64,000 bases of DNA from Nitzschia sp. DOCU1. Taxonomy: Eukaryota > Bacillariophyta > Bacillariophyceae > Bacillariales > Bacillariaceae. The stretch is from NCBI GenBank assembly GCA_951394045.1, contig OX595987.1, forward strand, positions 310,001 to 374,000, given 5' to 3'. Positions 54,719-64,000 of this stretch are shown piece after piece. The position numbers and the translations under genes are program-made. Below the pieces are notes generated by a model. The model was not told where the DNA came from. It did no database searches and saw nothing but the letters and a program-made list of their open reading frames with translations. Positions within the stretch are counted from its first letter, which is position 1. Every line of letters begins with the position of its first letter.

Positions 54719-57016
54719 ATGGTTCTCAGCTATCTGAAGAAGCGAGATGCTTCTCGCGAGAGACGAATATCGGTTGTTATGTCAGACCTACTGAAATACG
54801 AGTCTACTACATGTACCGATATATCTGATTCTTGTCGATCCTCCATTTCCACTTCGAACGAAGGGTTTGAGGAAAAATATTCAATTGAGTCTCCATCATT
54901 GACGACGAATGGAAGGCTTAACGGGTTGGCGGAAAGCTCCCCAACAAGTGCTGGGTCCAAGATCCGTCGTCGGTGGTCATTGCTTGGCCCCTGCACGGCT
55001 GATGACGATGCTGTGGAGAGGAATGACGACTCCCCGAACACACCAAAGTTGGGGTTGGGTCATCCGAAAGGAAGAAGCACCACAAAATCTCCTCGTTCCA
55101 CTTTGGAAGACATCATGATGTCCACACCGGTCAAAGTCAAGCCGGCGTGCGATCAATGGTGCAGCGCACTCACTGTAATCGATAATACTTCTTCCACCAA
55201 ACAGTCTCGCATTCCGCGTCGATGGTCGTTGGGGGCAAGCTTTGGTGAAGATGCAGTCGCCGCGAAGAGCCTCGGAGGCACCAAATCGGATAAAAGCGTA
55301 ATAAGCTTTGCAACCGGCAGTGTTGTCGTCTGTTCTGACTCTAACAAAAACGGAAGAGTCCAAGCCAACCACCAACAATGTTCGTCTGATGATCCAGGCG
55401 TCTCTCTCGTCCGATCGCAAGCAAAACGAAGGTCCTCTCTCAGTTCACATTTGAGCGCGCCATCCCGATTTACAACATCGATTGACTCGAATTCGACGAA
55501 GAAGGCCAAGTCCAAGCGCAGTGCATCATTGGCGTCGGTCACAACTAACCTGCTGTCACCAGTTCAGGCAAAACCCAACCCAAAGATTGATGCTCGGAGC
55601 ATCGACCAGAAAGTCAAAACAAAGCGCCGCTCTTCTATATCTTCGACCTCTAGCCACCGATCCAGGCCCAATGGTGGTGAGGACGACAACAACACCCAGC
55701 GAAGACGTAGCAGAACTGAAGGGGCAGCTACATCAAAACGCGGACCCTCCCCGTCTTCGTCCACTGCCGAGGCAGAAGAAGCCGACTTGCAACAAGTGAC
55801 TCCGTCAAGCAAGGAGGGTGCCGTCGAACCGAAAGGCGAAGTAAAATCCAGGCGACGGTCTTCGTTGTCCTCGGATCACAGCCGTTCTTCCGCAAAGACT
55901 GCTGCCAACGACGCCAAGAACGATGAATCTAGTACTGCGTCTCATTCTTCCAGACTCCGTGGTTCCAGATCCAGCAAGCGCAGATCCAGTATCGATTCGG
56001 GCTCTACTACTCGAAGCCATCGGTCCACTCGAACAAGCAGCGTTGATTCCAAGAAGAAGACCAGTAGGAGAAAGCGAGTGGCTTCTTCAAAGTCTGCAAA
56101 GGATAGACTGCTTGATTCGGAACGATCCCACCGCCGCTCTCAAGCCAAGCACCAACGCCGTGCTTCAGAATCCACTTCCGCCACATCGGCTTCTTCCAGC
56201 AGTGCAGCCGCAATGGATGCTGGCGATGATGACGAGCTCGATGATGAGTTGAAGGAACTCATTTCCAATTCTAACCTGCACAACAATGGCCCTTCCAACA
56301 AGTATAATGTTGAAGCATCTTTTCGAGAGTGCAAACTGGAAGGTCTTCTGGAAGCCGAAAAAGAGCGCAATGATGAGCTTGCCACCAAAGTGTCCGAATT
56401 GGAGAAGAAAGTAGTTGGCTTGAAGCTGGAAAATGAGCAAGTTTATCGTCGGATGCGACAAGAAGTCCGGGACGCCAATCGTGCCATTGCCGAAAAGGAC
56501 CGTGAAATCCACGAGCTCAGTGAGACTGTTGACCGCATTCTGGAAGCAGAGCGCAACTTGGACAGCCCCAGAGGTACTGCTGGTGTGGGACGAGTGGCCG
56601 AGGCAGAATTTCAAGCCGAGATCGAACGCCTCCAAGCCAAACTCACCACCATGGAAACGTGCTTGTCGCACACGAGGCAGATGAACATTCAATTGAACGC
56701 CGAACTCACGTGCTATCGCGATAGCAGCAAGTCGTCCGCCATGAAAGTTGTGGACGATTGCTTGCAGAAGCAAAACGCCGAGTTGAAGGCCAAAATGAAG
56801 TTCAAAGATGAAACGATTGATCATCTCATGGAGCAGCTCAAGCGAGCAAAGCAGTCCAACTTGTCCATTGACGGATCTGTCCACTCACGTGTTTCGGATA
56901 TGGATACATCAAGTAATAACTTCATCGGCATGTTTTCCCCTGGGGGGCGTCGTGCCGGTGGAGCGCAGCAGCAGCGACGGCATTCTCCTCTGACTGCTGT
57001 GGCTCCCCTCTTGTAA
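54719..57016 (+). CDS. Ser/Arg-rich coiled-coil protein, unknown function
   Basis: 765 residues, ATG at 54719, intronless. The first 520 residues are predicted disordered: Ser, Arg, Lys and Thr dominate, with at least seven repeats of a basic-x-Ser motif (RRWSLLG, RRWSLGA, KRRSSLSS, KRSASLAS, KRRSSISS, RRRSSLSS, KRRSSID) that fit the consensus of PKA/AGC-type kinases. An acidic hinge (DAGDDDELDDELKELI) is followed by a long coiled coil at about 535-735 with heptads such as LEAEKERNDELATKVSELEK and IERLQAKLTTMETCLSH. The tail is Gly/Gln/Arg. Such architecture suits a cytoskeletal, centrosomal or scaffold protein regulated by phosphorylation. No named family is recognised. Confidence 0.72.
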   Translation: MVLSYLKKRDASRERRISVVMSDLLKYESTTCTDISDSCRSSISTSNEGFEEKYSIESPSLTTNGRLNGLAESSPTSAGSKIRRRWSLLGPCTADDDAVERNDDSPNTPKLGLGHPKGRSTTKSPRSTLEDIMMSTPVKVKPACDQWCSALTVIDNTSSTKQSRIPRRWSLGASFGEDAVAAKSLGGTKSDKSVISFATGSVVVCSDSNKNGRVQANHQQCSSDDPGVSLVRSQAKRRSSLSSHLSAPSRFTTSIDSNSTKKAKSKRSASLASVTTNLLSPVQAKPNPKIDARSIDQKVKTKRRSSISSTSSHRSRPNGGEDDNNTQRRRSRTEGAATSKRGPSPSSSTAEAEEADLQQVTPSSKEGAVEPKGEVKSRRRSSLSSDHSRSSAKTAANDAKNDESSTASHSSRLRGSRSSKRRSSIDSGSTTRSHRSTRTSSVDSKKKTSRRKRVASSKSAKDRLLDSERSHRRSQAKHQRRASESTSATSASSSSAAAMDAGDDDELDDELKELISNSNLHNNGPSNKYNVEASFRECKLEGLLEAEKERNDELATKVSELEKKVVGLKLENEQVYRRMRQEVRDANRAIAEKDREIHELSETVDRILEAERNLDSPRGTAGVGRVAEAEFQAEIERLQAKLTTMETCLSHTRQMNIQLNAELTCYRDSSKSSAMKVVDDCLQKQNAELKAKMKFKDETIDHLMEQLKRAKQSNLSIDGSVHSRVSDMDTSSNNFIGMFSPGGRRAGGAQQQRRHSPLTAVAPLL

Positions 57017-57867
57017 ACAACAACTTTGTAGATACCCAGTTTTGCATTTTATTTTTCAGGCCGCGGAACCCCAATCTTCCTTTATATTCGTTGCTTGGTG
57101 CGATGGTGACTGTCTGGAAATACTGTAGCCTGTCAAAGAGCCTCGAAGGTGGGGCCTTCTCCAACAATCGCATCATCAGACGACGAGAACTCTAACCTTT
57201 TTGGTGGAGTTTTACATTACAAATCCTACCTTGAGGCGCACAGAGACAAGCTCATCTCAGCTTTCGTCGTGCTGGAAATACACAGCCTGTCGGAAAAGAC
57301 CACCCATGTTGCGTGGAGGTGGTCATTTTAGAACAACACGCCCTACTTTATGAAGTTTTGAGTCAAACAAAGGAATTCATCGACGACGAACTCCTACCGC
57401 CTCACACTCTAATCTAGAGATTGAATCTTCAGCATGGGAAACGAACCGTAGAGACAGTCACCATGTATCATGGCCGCATCATTTTGGTTGCCCATGACAG
57501 TGAGATGGAAGGGCAAAAGGGGGAGGGAGATGCTTTTTTTTGCGCGAGCTCTCCTCTCTCTCATCTATTTTACTACTACTGAAATGCGTGATTCAATTCA
57601 GTCCACAATTCCTCGCGCATCGTCGCGCGAGCAAAGTGTGACGCACGGACGGCCTGCCACCAAAAGAAAGATCACGATAGATGTATCTGCCGCCGACGAT
57701 GAGATAGAGGCATCACAGGCTTGACTCGCCTCTCACACAAGCCCACACCCCATCACACTCTTTTATTACCCGTGCTGAGCAGTATATCTGCAGTGAATCT
57801 CTCGAGTTCGTTTAGTGCGCTTGGTTAGACAGAAAGATCGCGACTGGTGCACAAGGGTGGTCGGAAG
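57017..57867. other. intergenic
   Basis: 3' region of the coiled-coil gene and promoter side of the plastid gene. An 84-codon frame at 57470-57724 has no support. Confidence 0.45.
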
Positions 57868-59301
57868 ATGCATTCCATAAGCGGCTGGAAGGTATCGGCA
57901 GCCTGGTTGCTACCGGTACTGGTTTTGGTGCGACTCCCGCTGGATGAAGCGTTCGTGCCAAGTTCCGATAGATCATTATCATCGTCAGGACTACAACAGA
58001 GTGTTCGAGGACGGTCGTGTCGTGTGCTACAAGTCAATGCTCCTCGAGAGTCTTCAGTGGCACCCCTGCGAATGGCCAAAACGATGGAACCCGAAGAAAT
58101 TAAACGACAACTGGAAGAATACCTCAAGAAACGAAAAGAACAAAATGCAGACGAACTTGCAAAACAGTACGTCGGATTGATTTATATTGCGTGAAGAGGT
58201 CGTCCAGAATGACACAGGAGGCTAACTCTTCGTCGTCATTTTCATTTGCCGTTTATTTTGATGCTGCAGGGAAAAGGGAAAAGTGATTGGTGGTACAAAG
58301 GGAAACAAAGTTCTTGATTTCATCAGTGGAGCACCAGTCAAGGAGCAAGTGATAGAGAGGATTCCGAACGTTTTTGACTACGATCAATTGACCAAGTATG
58401 GTTACTCTGTACGTTGCTTGCTACCGCCCATCGTTTTTGATTCTTAGGGGGGCGTCGTCGATGCGATTTGGTGCTCATACTTTGTTACTGTGTATTATTG
58501 TAGAATCTAGTGACTCCGATTATGGAAATGGGAGGTCGCAAGGCGGTGTATGATCTGATGGGCATGGAGGCTCCCCCACCTCCTCCCGTGAAGAAACAGC
58601 TAGAAGTTCCAAAGTTGGTCATTGATCGAACAGGAGAAGACGACCAAGCGCGTTATTCAGGCTTGAAAATGGGTCAAGTCTTGGACGATGATGTCATGGC
58701 GGAAGCTCTGGCACGAGCTGCCGAAAAGGCAAAACGAGGAGAAAGCTTGCGCCCCAAACTCAAGGAAGAAGATTTCGAATTGCCCTATGCCGACAAACGC
58801 AACACGAGTCCTCGTATGACGCCGGACTGGACTCCTGAAAAAATTGACGCGTATACAAAGGCACAAGGCCGAGCCATTGACTGGGCACGACGAGCCAAAA
58901 TGGGAGAATTTGTAAATGATCCATTGGAAGTTTTGGATTTGAATGCCATGATGCGCCTCTATCTTGTATTCATGGTGGTGGAAGTAAGCTTGGCCTTTGG
59001 ACAATCTACACCCGCGTTCTTTGAAATGGTTGGCATTACGGATCCATCGGCGATCTTGACGGTACTGCAAGCTCCCGCTTTGGCTCTGACGGCGGCAAGT
59101 GTGGCCTCATGTGTGGTTTGTGGCGTAGTGTTGGCACCGCCGTTGAATCGTAGTGCATTTATCTGGGCCGTCAAGGGCTTTTTAGGAGGTCCCTTGGCCG
59201 TCCTGGAATTGCGGGGTGCGGAAGCTTTGATTACTCGAGAAGAGACGGATCGACGGTCTCGTGATAAGGCGTACACTCCCGTGCGGGAGGAGAAAAAGTA
59301 G
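57868..59301 (+). CDS. plastid-targeted membrane protein, unknown function
   Basis: 411 residues; exons 57868-58166, 58270-58408 and 58504-59301 (introns 103 and 95 nt). I chose the ATG at 57868 because it opens the signal peptide MHSISGWKVSAAWLLPVLVL that ends LDEAF-VPS, an AxAF-type plastid motif; the frame upstream has only GTG. The middle is charged and helical (EEIKRQLEEYLKKRKEQNADELAKQ, then KGKVIGGTKGNKVLDFISG) with a Pro run (APPPPPVKK). The C-terminal third has two or three hydrophobic segments (LYLVFMVVEVSLAF; ALALTAASVASCVVCGVVLA; AVKGFLGGPLAVLEL) and a basic end. Joined frames agree at all three exons. No enzyme motif seen. Confidence 0.75.
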
Positions 59302-59560
59302 AGCGGTTCGATCGAGTTCATAGTAATGCATAGCCCTACAAGGTGAAAACATGTACTCCCCCTGCATGACCATGGTATCATAGTCACTACGTTGTTAATG
59401 TATTGATGCTACAAGTGTAGCTCTATGAAATGATTCTACTATCTGGGGATGCACCTTTAAATCAAAATATAGGTCTCACATGCTCTTATCGATCGATTGG
59501 CAACGCCTTCTGTCATTGCACCCCATACTCCTTCCCGTCACGCTATGCTATGCTAAACTT

Positions 59561-60549
59561 TCAAAGTTCAAACGTCAATGCTGACAAGGCTCCGTCGATG
59601 GACGATGCAGGCTGGCTCCAGTCATCGTCCTCCAAAAGATAGTCGAGATTGAGATCATCGTCGTCGCCGCGCAAGTGTAAGGCATCAATGGAATCGAAGA
59701 GACATTCTAGTCCCAGTTGTTCTAAATGTAAGCAGTAAAGTGAGATTGATTGATCCATACAGACTTCGTACCAGCTATCAACATAGACATACCATGTTCT
59801 TCGTCTCGCAAGATCTTCTCGAGTTGCGCTTGAACTTCCCGTTCATCAGCAATGTCCTGCTCGGCCCGTTCTTCTTCCCATTGACGTGTCATGGTGTCTC
59901 TCCAATCGTCCCACATGGTTCTGCGATCCAATGTTTCACCCATGGAACTAGTACTCAAGTCATCATTTTCGCCCAGAGGATCATCGTGCTGCAGTTGTTC
60001 CACCCACAAACGACCTGCTGGCAACTCGACATCGTCAACTGGTCCCAGAGACTTGACTTGGGGCGTTGCTGTTTTTGCCCCCACCACCAGCGTCGTTTCA
60101 GGATCCTTTGACTGACTGTCTTGGACGGGTCGAGCGCTACTTATAGGAAGGATAAAGTCGACTTGACGAGGAACATTCAACGCCGCCCCTTTGCCGCCCT
60201 TGCTCCAGGGATGAGATCGCTTGTTGAGCGTCTGCTTCGAAGACCCTCCAGCCGTCTTGGGAATGCGACTCTGAAATTGCTGGCCATTGTCGCCATTACT
60301 GGAAGGCGTAAACGCATTCGAAGATCGAGGCTTCAGGGCAAGTTGTTGCTTGCTAGCACTGGCGCCTTTATCCTGGGCCTTCTTGTTGGAAATGTCACCA
60401 AAGGCTCGACGGGGGCGTGAAAGCGACTTGGCTGGCGTCGTCGTGTCGGAAGCTTTGTTAGTAGACAGATGGGAATTTTCATTCTGCAGAGACCGAGGCC
60501 GGGCAACATTCACGGAATCCCCACCGACAGAAGAAGGGCGGTGGTACAT
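59561..60549 (-). CDS. destruction-box-like protein, possible securin or APC/C substrate
   Basis: 305 residues; exons 60549-59793 and 59721-59561 (71-nt intron joining RDEEH to EQLGLECLFDS). The protein is Ser/Pro-rich and basic at the N-terminus, with RPRRAFGDISNKK at about residues 45-57. That closely resembles the RxALGDISN destruction-box region of mitotic cyclins and related APC/C targets, with Phe in place of Leu. The middle has scattered basic Ser/Pro motifs. Near the end a helical EEERAEQDIADEREVQAQLE leads into an acidic tail (LRGDDDDLNLDYLLEDDDW). Basic D-box start plus acidic C-terminus is the layout of securins, but securins have little sequence conservation, and no cyclin box is present. 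Identity unproven. Confidence 0.6.
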
Positions 60550-61058
60550 GATCAAAATCGCAGAACGTCAAATGGATTAGCGGAGATAGGAAGAATGCTG
60601 AACTTCTGTCAGGGACGCCACGATATCTGTATATCGCCTAATCACAAACTACAAGAGGCCGAATAGGTATAGTATTCGATAGCAGCAACGTCGTTGATGA
60701 GAGATGCTCAATACTGTTTGAGCTCGAGAGAGGTTGTCGGTTGTTGTGGTTGTTGCAGAGGAATGTTTTGGGCGCGAAGCGTTTGAAAAGATCTCGGCCG
60801 GCGCGTGGCCGTTGGCTAAATGGACCAGGTGCGACACATGATGATGTCATCATTTTGGATTCGTTCGACTCGTGTCCAACTAGCGCTAAAAGATACACGA
60901 CCCAACTCCCTATCTTGTCGCTTCCAGTACTACATACTACAAATATGACAGCGCAGCTATTTTCAAAGACAAACCACGTGGACTATGCATTTTTGAGTTA
61001 CCTAAACAATGCTAAAGGAACGCAATTTTCAGTGGCTAAATTTCTGCTAGCTAAACGA
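60550..61058. other. intergenic
   Basis: Upstream of the D-box-like gene; no gene was seen. Confidence 0.45.
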
Positions 61059-62648
61059 TCATGGAGTCGTAGCCAAGATCGATGCTCCGACAATTAGTAG
61101 TAGCGGTAGTCCGCTAAATCCTCGAATCCTGTTCGACGAGGAAGTTGCGTCGCCAGAGTCGTCTTTTTCGGGCGTTGTAGATCGGGTAGGCACTGCAGTT
61201 GGACCCGGAACCGTAGGTGATGGCGATGGGCCGGAAGTGGGTGAAGATGTCAAGGCTAGTGGAACGGTCACCAAAAGGTCTGGACAGGAGCTTACGGCTC
61301 CAATGAACGGATTCAAATAGAGGCAGCTACATGATTCAATAGTCCCTTGTGACGTGGGCACTGTAACTTGATCTCCGTCCTTGGCACAGACGACTAGCTG
61401 ATCACTGTTTTCCGCTCGGAATTGGCTAGTGCCGTCCAACTGGCCGGTTGCCGTAAAGACGCAGTATGGATACTCAACTCCGCCCGGTAGAGATGGATTG
61501 CAAAGGACGGGAAAGCTTCCACTCGGTGCGCAGGGACCTTGAAGAACATCGCCCCCCAACGCTTCTCCAGTCGCAACAAATGCATCTTCACCAGTGGTCG
61601 TGTCAATATAGTCGCACCCAGGAACAGGAACTAGAACAGGAGGATTCCGACTTGGCATCAAAATGGATGGTTTGTCAAAAGTGGGCAATGAAACACTGGG
61701 CATTGGTGTCGATGGTTCCATTGTTGGCGTTGGTATCGGGGATTGAGTCGGAAAGGGAACGAAACCGACATTAGGTGTTGGAGTCCCAGTCTGTTCTCCC
61801 GGGGAAGGCTGCATCGTGGGGCGAAGGCTTGTACTATTAGATGGGGGCGAAGGCGCAATGCCTAATGTCGGGGTACAATCTGCCTCCAAGTCGTCTCGGC
61901 AATTACAGGAGACTTGTTCGTTGGTTCCGTCGACTAGCACAAACGTTTCGCCAATCCGGCCACAAGCCAAATCTCCAGTATTTGTCATAACGGAGCAGTA
62001 TGGACAATATAACTTGCCGGGTATTGAAACATTACAAAAGCATGGATACTCGGTGGGTGGACCACATTGTGTGTTGTACAATTCTCCGTAGGATTCTCCG
62101 TCTTGAAACACATCGGTCGTCCCGTCGGCCCACTCCAAAACACAAACATTCTCAGTGGGAGAGGAAGGTGGTGGTGCCGATGAAGGTGGATTATTTTCGT
62201 CAGCGGGAAAGCATACTGACTGGGGATTGCCATCGAGATCTCGTCGACAGCTGCATTCCTCCTGGTCGCCAGTTAACGTGACGACGCTCACCGTGGGGCC
62301 GTCGACGACAGCGCAAATAATTCCTTCTTCATTTTCCTGGGTAGCGATACCACAATATGGGCAATCAATCGGGGGTGTCGCACCTGGATTACAAAAGCAT
62401 GGAAATTCTGCTGCTGGTCCACACCGGGTTGTAAACTGGTCACCGAGCGCTTGCCCGGCCTGAAAGATCTGACCGCCCAAAGTACAAGTTGTTTCTTGTG
62501 CCTGAATCAATTGAATAGACAAGAAACAGATGATAATCAAGGCTGCGACCCGCCCGCTGTATTGATCGGACTGCAGAGCTCGACTTCGTTTTCTCAGTCG
62601 ACGCGTTGAGACGCCGGCGCCGTAAATTTTCTCATCGTTCGTGAACAT
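61059..62648 (-). CDS. Cys-rich triple-repeat cell-surface protein, probably GPI-anchored
   Basis: 529 residues, ATG at 62648, intronless. A basic 32-residue N-terminus precedes a signal segment (VAALIIICFLSIQLIQAQ). Three modules of about 90-100 residues follow, each with the order C...CGP-x3-(F/Y)PCFCN...CPYC...C-x-C (for example CGPAAEFPCFCNPG, CGPPTEYPCFCNVS). The third has CAPSGSFPVLCNPS, where some Cys are replaced. Pro/Ser/Thr-rich spacers (PSSAPPPSSPTEN; a long PTP/PSP linker between modules 2 and 3) suggest glycosylation. The C-terminus ends in a short hydrophobic tail (GLPLLLIVGASILATTP) after a Ser/Asn-rich stretch, the pattern of a GPI-anchor signal. This fits a wall or surface protein; no named domain. 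Confidence 0.72.
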   Translation of the reverse strand: MFTNDEKIYGAGVSTRRLRKRSRALQSDQYSGRVAALIIICFLSIQLIQAQETTCTLGGQIFQAGQALGDQFTTRCGPAAEFPCFCNPGATPPIDCPYCGIATQENEEGIICAVVDGPTVSVVTLTGDQEECSCRRDLDGNPQSVCFPADENNPPSSAPPPSSPTENVCVLEWADGTTDVFQDGESYGELYNTQCGPPTEYPCFCNVSIPGKLYCPYCSVMTNTGDLACGRIGETFVLVDGTNEQVSCNCRDDLEADCTPTLGIAPSPPSNSTSLRPTMQPSPGEQTGTPTPNVGFVPFPTQSPIPTPTMEPSTPMPSVSLPTFDKPSILMPSRNPPVLVPVPGCDYIDTTTGEDAFVATGEALGGDVLQGPCAPSGSFPVLCNPSLPGGVEYPYCVFTATGQLDGTSQFRAENSDQLVVCAKDGDQVTVPTSQGTIESCSCLYLNPFIGAVSSCPDLLVTVPLALTSSPTSGPSPSPTVPGPTAVPTRSTTPEKDDSGDATSSSNRIRGFSGLPLLLIVGASILATTP

Positions 62649-62954
62649 TTTAGGGCCGATTCTGGCGCTCTCGTCTTACTTTAACAATAGCTTATATGGT
62701 TACGCCACAACGAGTCAAAAAATCAGCAACTGTATTTCTTGTTCGATGTTACCTGATCTCTTGGCATGGATCGTTTGCTTTGTCTTGAAAATGACAGTTG
62801 TGGTTCCGCGTTTCTTTATGGTCTTGGTTGCTGTCTTCTCGTCATGTCGTCGTCGTTCATCCACTCGGAGGCAACCCTATCATGTATAGGAACATTTTAG
62901 TGTGTCGCAGTGCGACATATTGTATATGCCTCTATTTAGTGTTTACCCTGATTC

Positions 62955-63038
62955 GATTGGCTCTATTTTAGTGTTTCCGCTAATATTATTGGCTGCTTTT
63001 TAGTGGAGCAATGCTATTGGCTGCTTTCTAGTGGAGCG
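62955..63038. repeat. short tandem-like repeat, three units of about 23 bp
   Basis: Units at about 62955-62978, 62988-63010 and 63016-63038 share ATTGGCT-x-(T-rich)-TAGTG; the last two are nearly identical (ATTGGCTGCTTTxTAGTGGAGC). Confidence 0.7.
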
Positions 63039-63489
63039 CATACCGCGCGATTCCCCTCAAATTTGTTGGACGAAGGCTTGCTATGGGGGGTGGTCTCTGT
63101 AGCTTTTACTTCTGAGACAGTCACACTTTGCTGCTTGGAATGAATCATAGCTACTCTTCCCTGCTTTTACATACTAGCAGGTGGAAAATTAGCAGTAGCT
63201 CAAGTAATAATAGCTATTATACTGCTACTACTAGCTTCTTCTACTACTAGTAGTAGTCGCTTACTTCTTATCCTGGATGTCCTGATGCTGGTGGTGCAGT
63301 GGTCTTGGGAGCGCTGGGCGGTGAGAGGAGGAGGACAGCGAAGACAAAGCGGATGGAGGACGACCAAACATGGACTAGTGCTGGTGCTACCTCATAGTAC
63401 AACCCCTGCTGGGCTACTCCTTTGACTAGCTAAGTGCACCAGCAGCACTCGTCCTGGCTAGTACTACTACTACTTACTAGTACGTCTAC

Positions 63490-63768
63490 TAAAGCAGCAA
63501 AAAGTGTGTGCTATCCATTTAGCAGCTAACTGGATGATTGGAGAGGAACCATCTTGCCAAATTGCCGAAGCGATAACGGCTACCTGGAAGAAAGGCAGCT
63601 GAGGAGTCTCACGACTCATACTAGGACTTTTTCACCCATCAGGAATCATCAGCGAGATGATGAAACCATAGTACAAAGGTAAGTAGTACTACTATTAAAG
63701 CAGCAAAAAGTGCGCACTATCCATTTAGCAGCTACCTGGACGATTGGAGAGGAACAATCTCGCCAAAT
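63490..63768. repeat. 73-bp direct repeat, two copies
   Basis: 63490-63562 and 63696-63768 align without gaps with about 66 of 73 bases identical by eye, 206 bp apart (TAAAGCAGCAAAAAGTG ... GCCAAAT). Triplet tracts (ACTACTAC) precede each copy. No terminal inverted repeats or coding capacity. Confidence 0.85.
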
Positions 63769-64000
63769 AGTATCATGTTTTTCTCGCTGTTGGTGTTGTT
63801 GTTGTAGCACTAGTCGAATGGCAGCCTACTGTAGCTACTTCAGTACTAACTACTGCCACCTTTAGTGCATCATCCTACTACCTGCGGGGCGGTGGCGCTC
63901 ATAGGCACTAGTAGTAGTACTAACAGCAGGCCGCCCCCGACGACGTCCTCACCACTATGACTTCTGCTGGTGCCTGTATTACTACTAGCAGCTCGTCTCA

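Larger units (their letters stand above)
62649..64000. other. 1.35 kb non-coding repetitive end region
   Basis: No frame of interest beyond an 82-codon one at 62641-62889. Rich in TAG/CTA/ACT triplet tracts (for example near 63225-63255 and 63460-63490) and short repeats listed separately. Confidence 0.6.

Noticed and set aside
1..64000. Bacterial or viral origin of the window (operons, CRISPR, prophage)
   Set aside because: Spliced eukaryotic genes, plastid leaders and an FCP gene occur throughout; no repeat-spacer array, integrase or phage gene was seen.

Overview
The window reads as nuclear DNA of a diatom, probably a pennate one; the species cannot be fixed from sequence alone. Evidence: a fucoxanthin-chlorophyll a/c light-harvesting gene; several plastid precursors whose signal peptides end in the AxAFxP-type motif of complex red-lineage plastids; short GT-AG introns (mostly 70-130 nt, found here by joining conserved protein segments); a plant-type plastid IspG; and typical eukaryotic core genes on both strands with no operon structure. 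Coordinates for spliced genes are outer limits; exon limits are in the entries.

Layout. 0-7.6 kb: an M14 carboxypeptidase-like protein ending in KDEL, two multipass membrane proteins (with an inverted, truncated relative of one of them) and a plastid protein. 7.6-21.2 kb: AP-2 alpha adaptin (minus) head-to-head with a large EGF-repeat transmembrane protein (plus); then an FCP antenna gene (minus) head-to-head with the ribosome-biogenesis protein NOL10/Enp2 (plus). 22.7-31 kb: a seven-helix receptor, an Mpo1-like membrane protein, RNA polymerase II subunit RPB11 (three exons) and plastid IspG (three exons). 31-39 kb: a secreted/membrane protein with a probable beta-propeller, a decayed bioA pseudogene, queuine tRNA-ribosyltransferase and, divergently, eIF3L.

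39-46.3 kb is the accessory part: a minus-strand tandem array of a gene family I do not recognise, with copies at 39304-40770, 41639-42886 and 45186-46292 plus a fragment at 43088-43380. The copies share protein segments, an intron position and downstream flanks, but differ by frameshifts, a lost 3' exon and an expanded 48-bp coding repeat. This is the least explained and most dynamic stretch in the window.

47-54 kb: a small plastid protein and two tandem D-3-phosphoglycerate dehydrogenase genes (serine synthesis) with different leaders and mostly different intron positions. 54-62.7 kb: a Ser/Arg-rich coiled-coil protein, a plastid membrane protein, a protein with a destruction-box-like motif and an acidic tail (possible securin or other APC/C target), and a Cys-rich triple-repeat cell-surface protein. 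62.7-64 kb is non-coding and repetitive.

Annotation depends heavily on splice joining: AP-2 alpha, RPB11, IspG, eIF3L and both PGDH genes become full length only after introns are removed, and the joined lengths match their families. No rRNA gene, secure tRNA gene, CRISPR array or intact transposon was seen.
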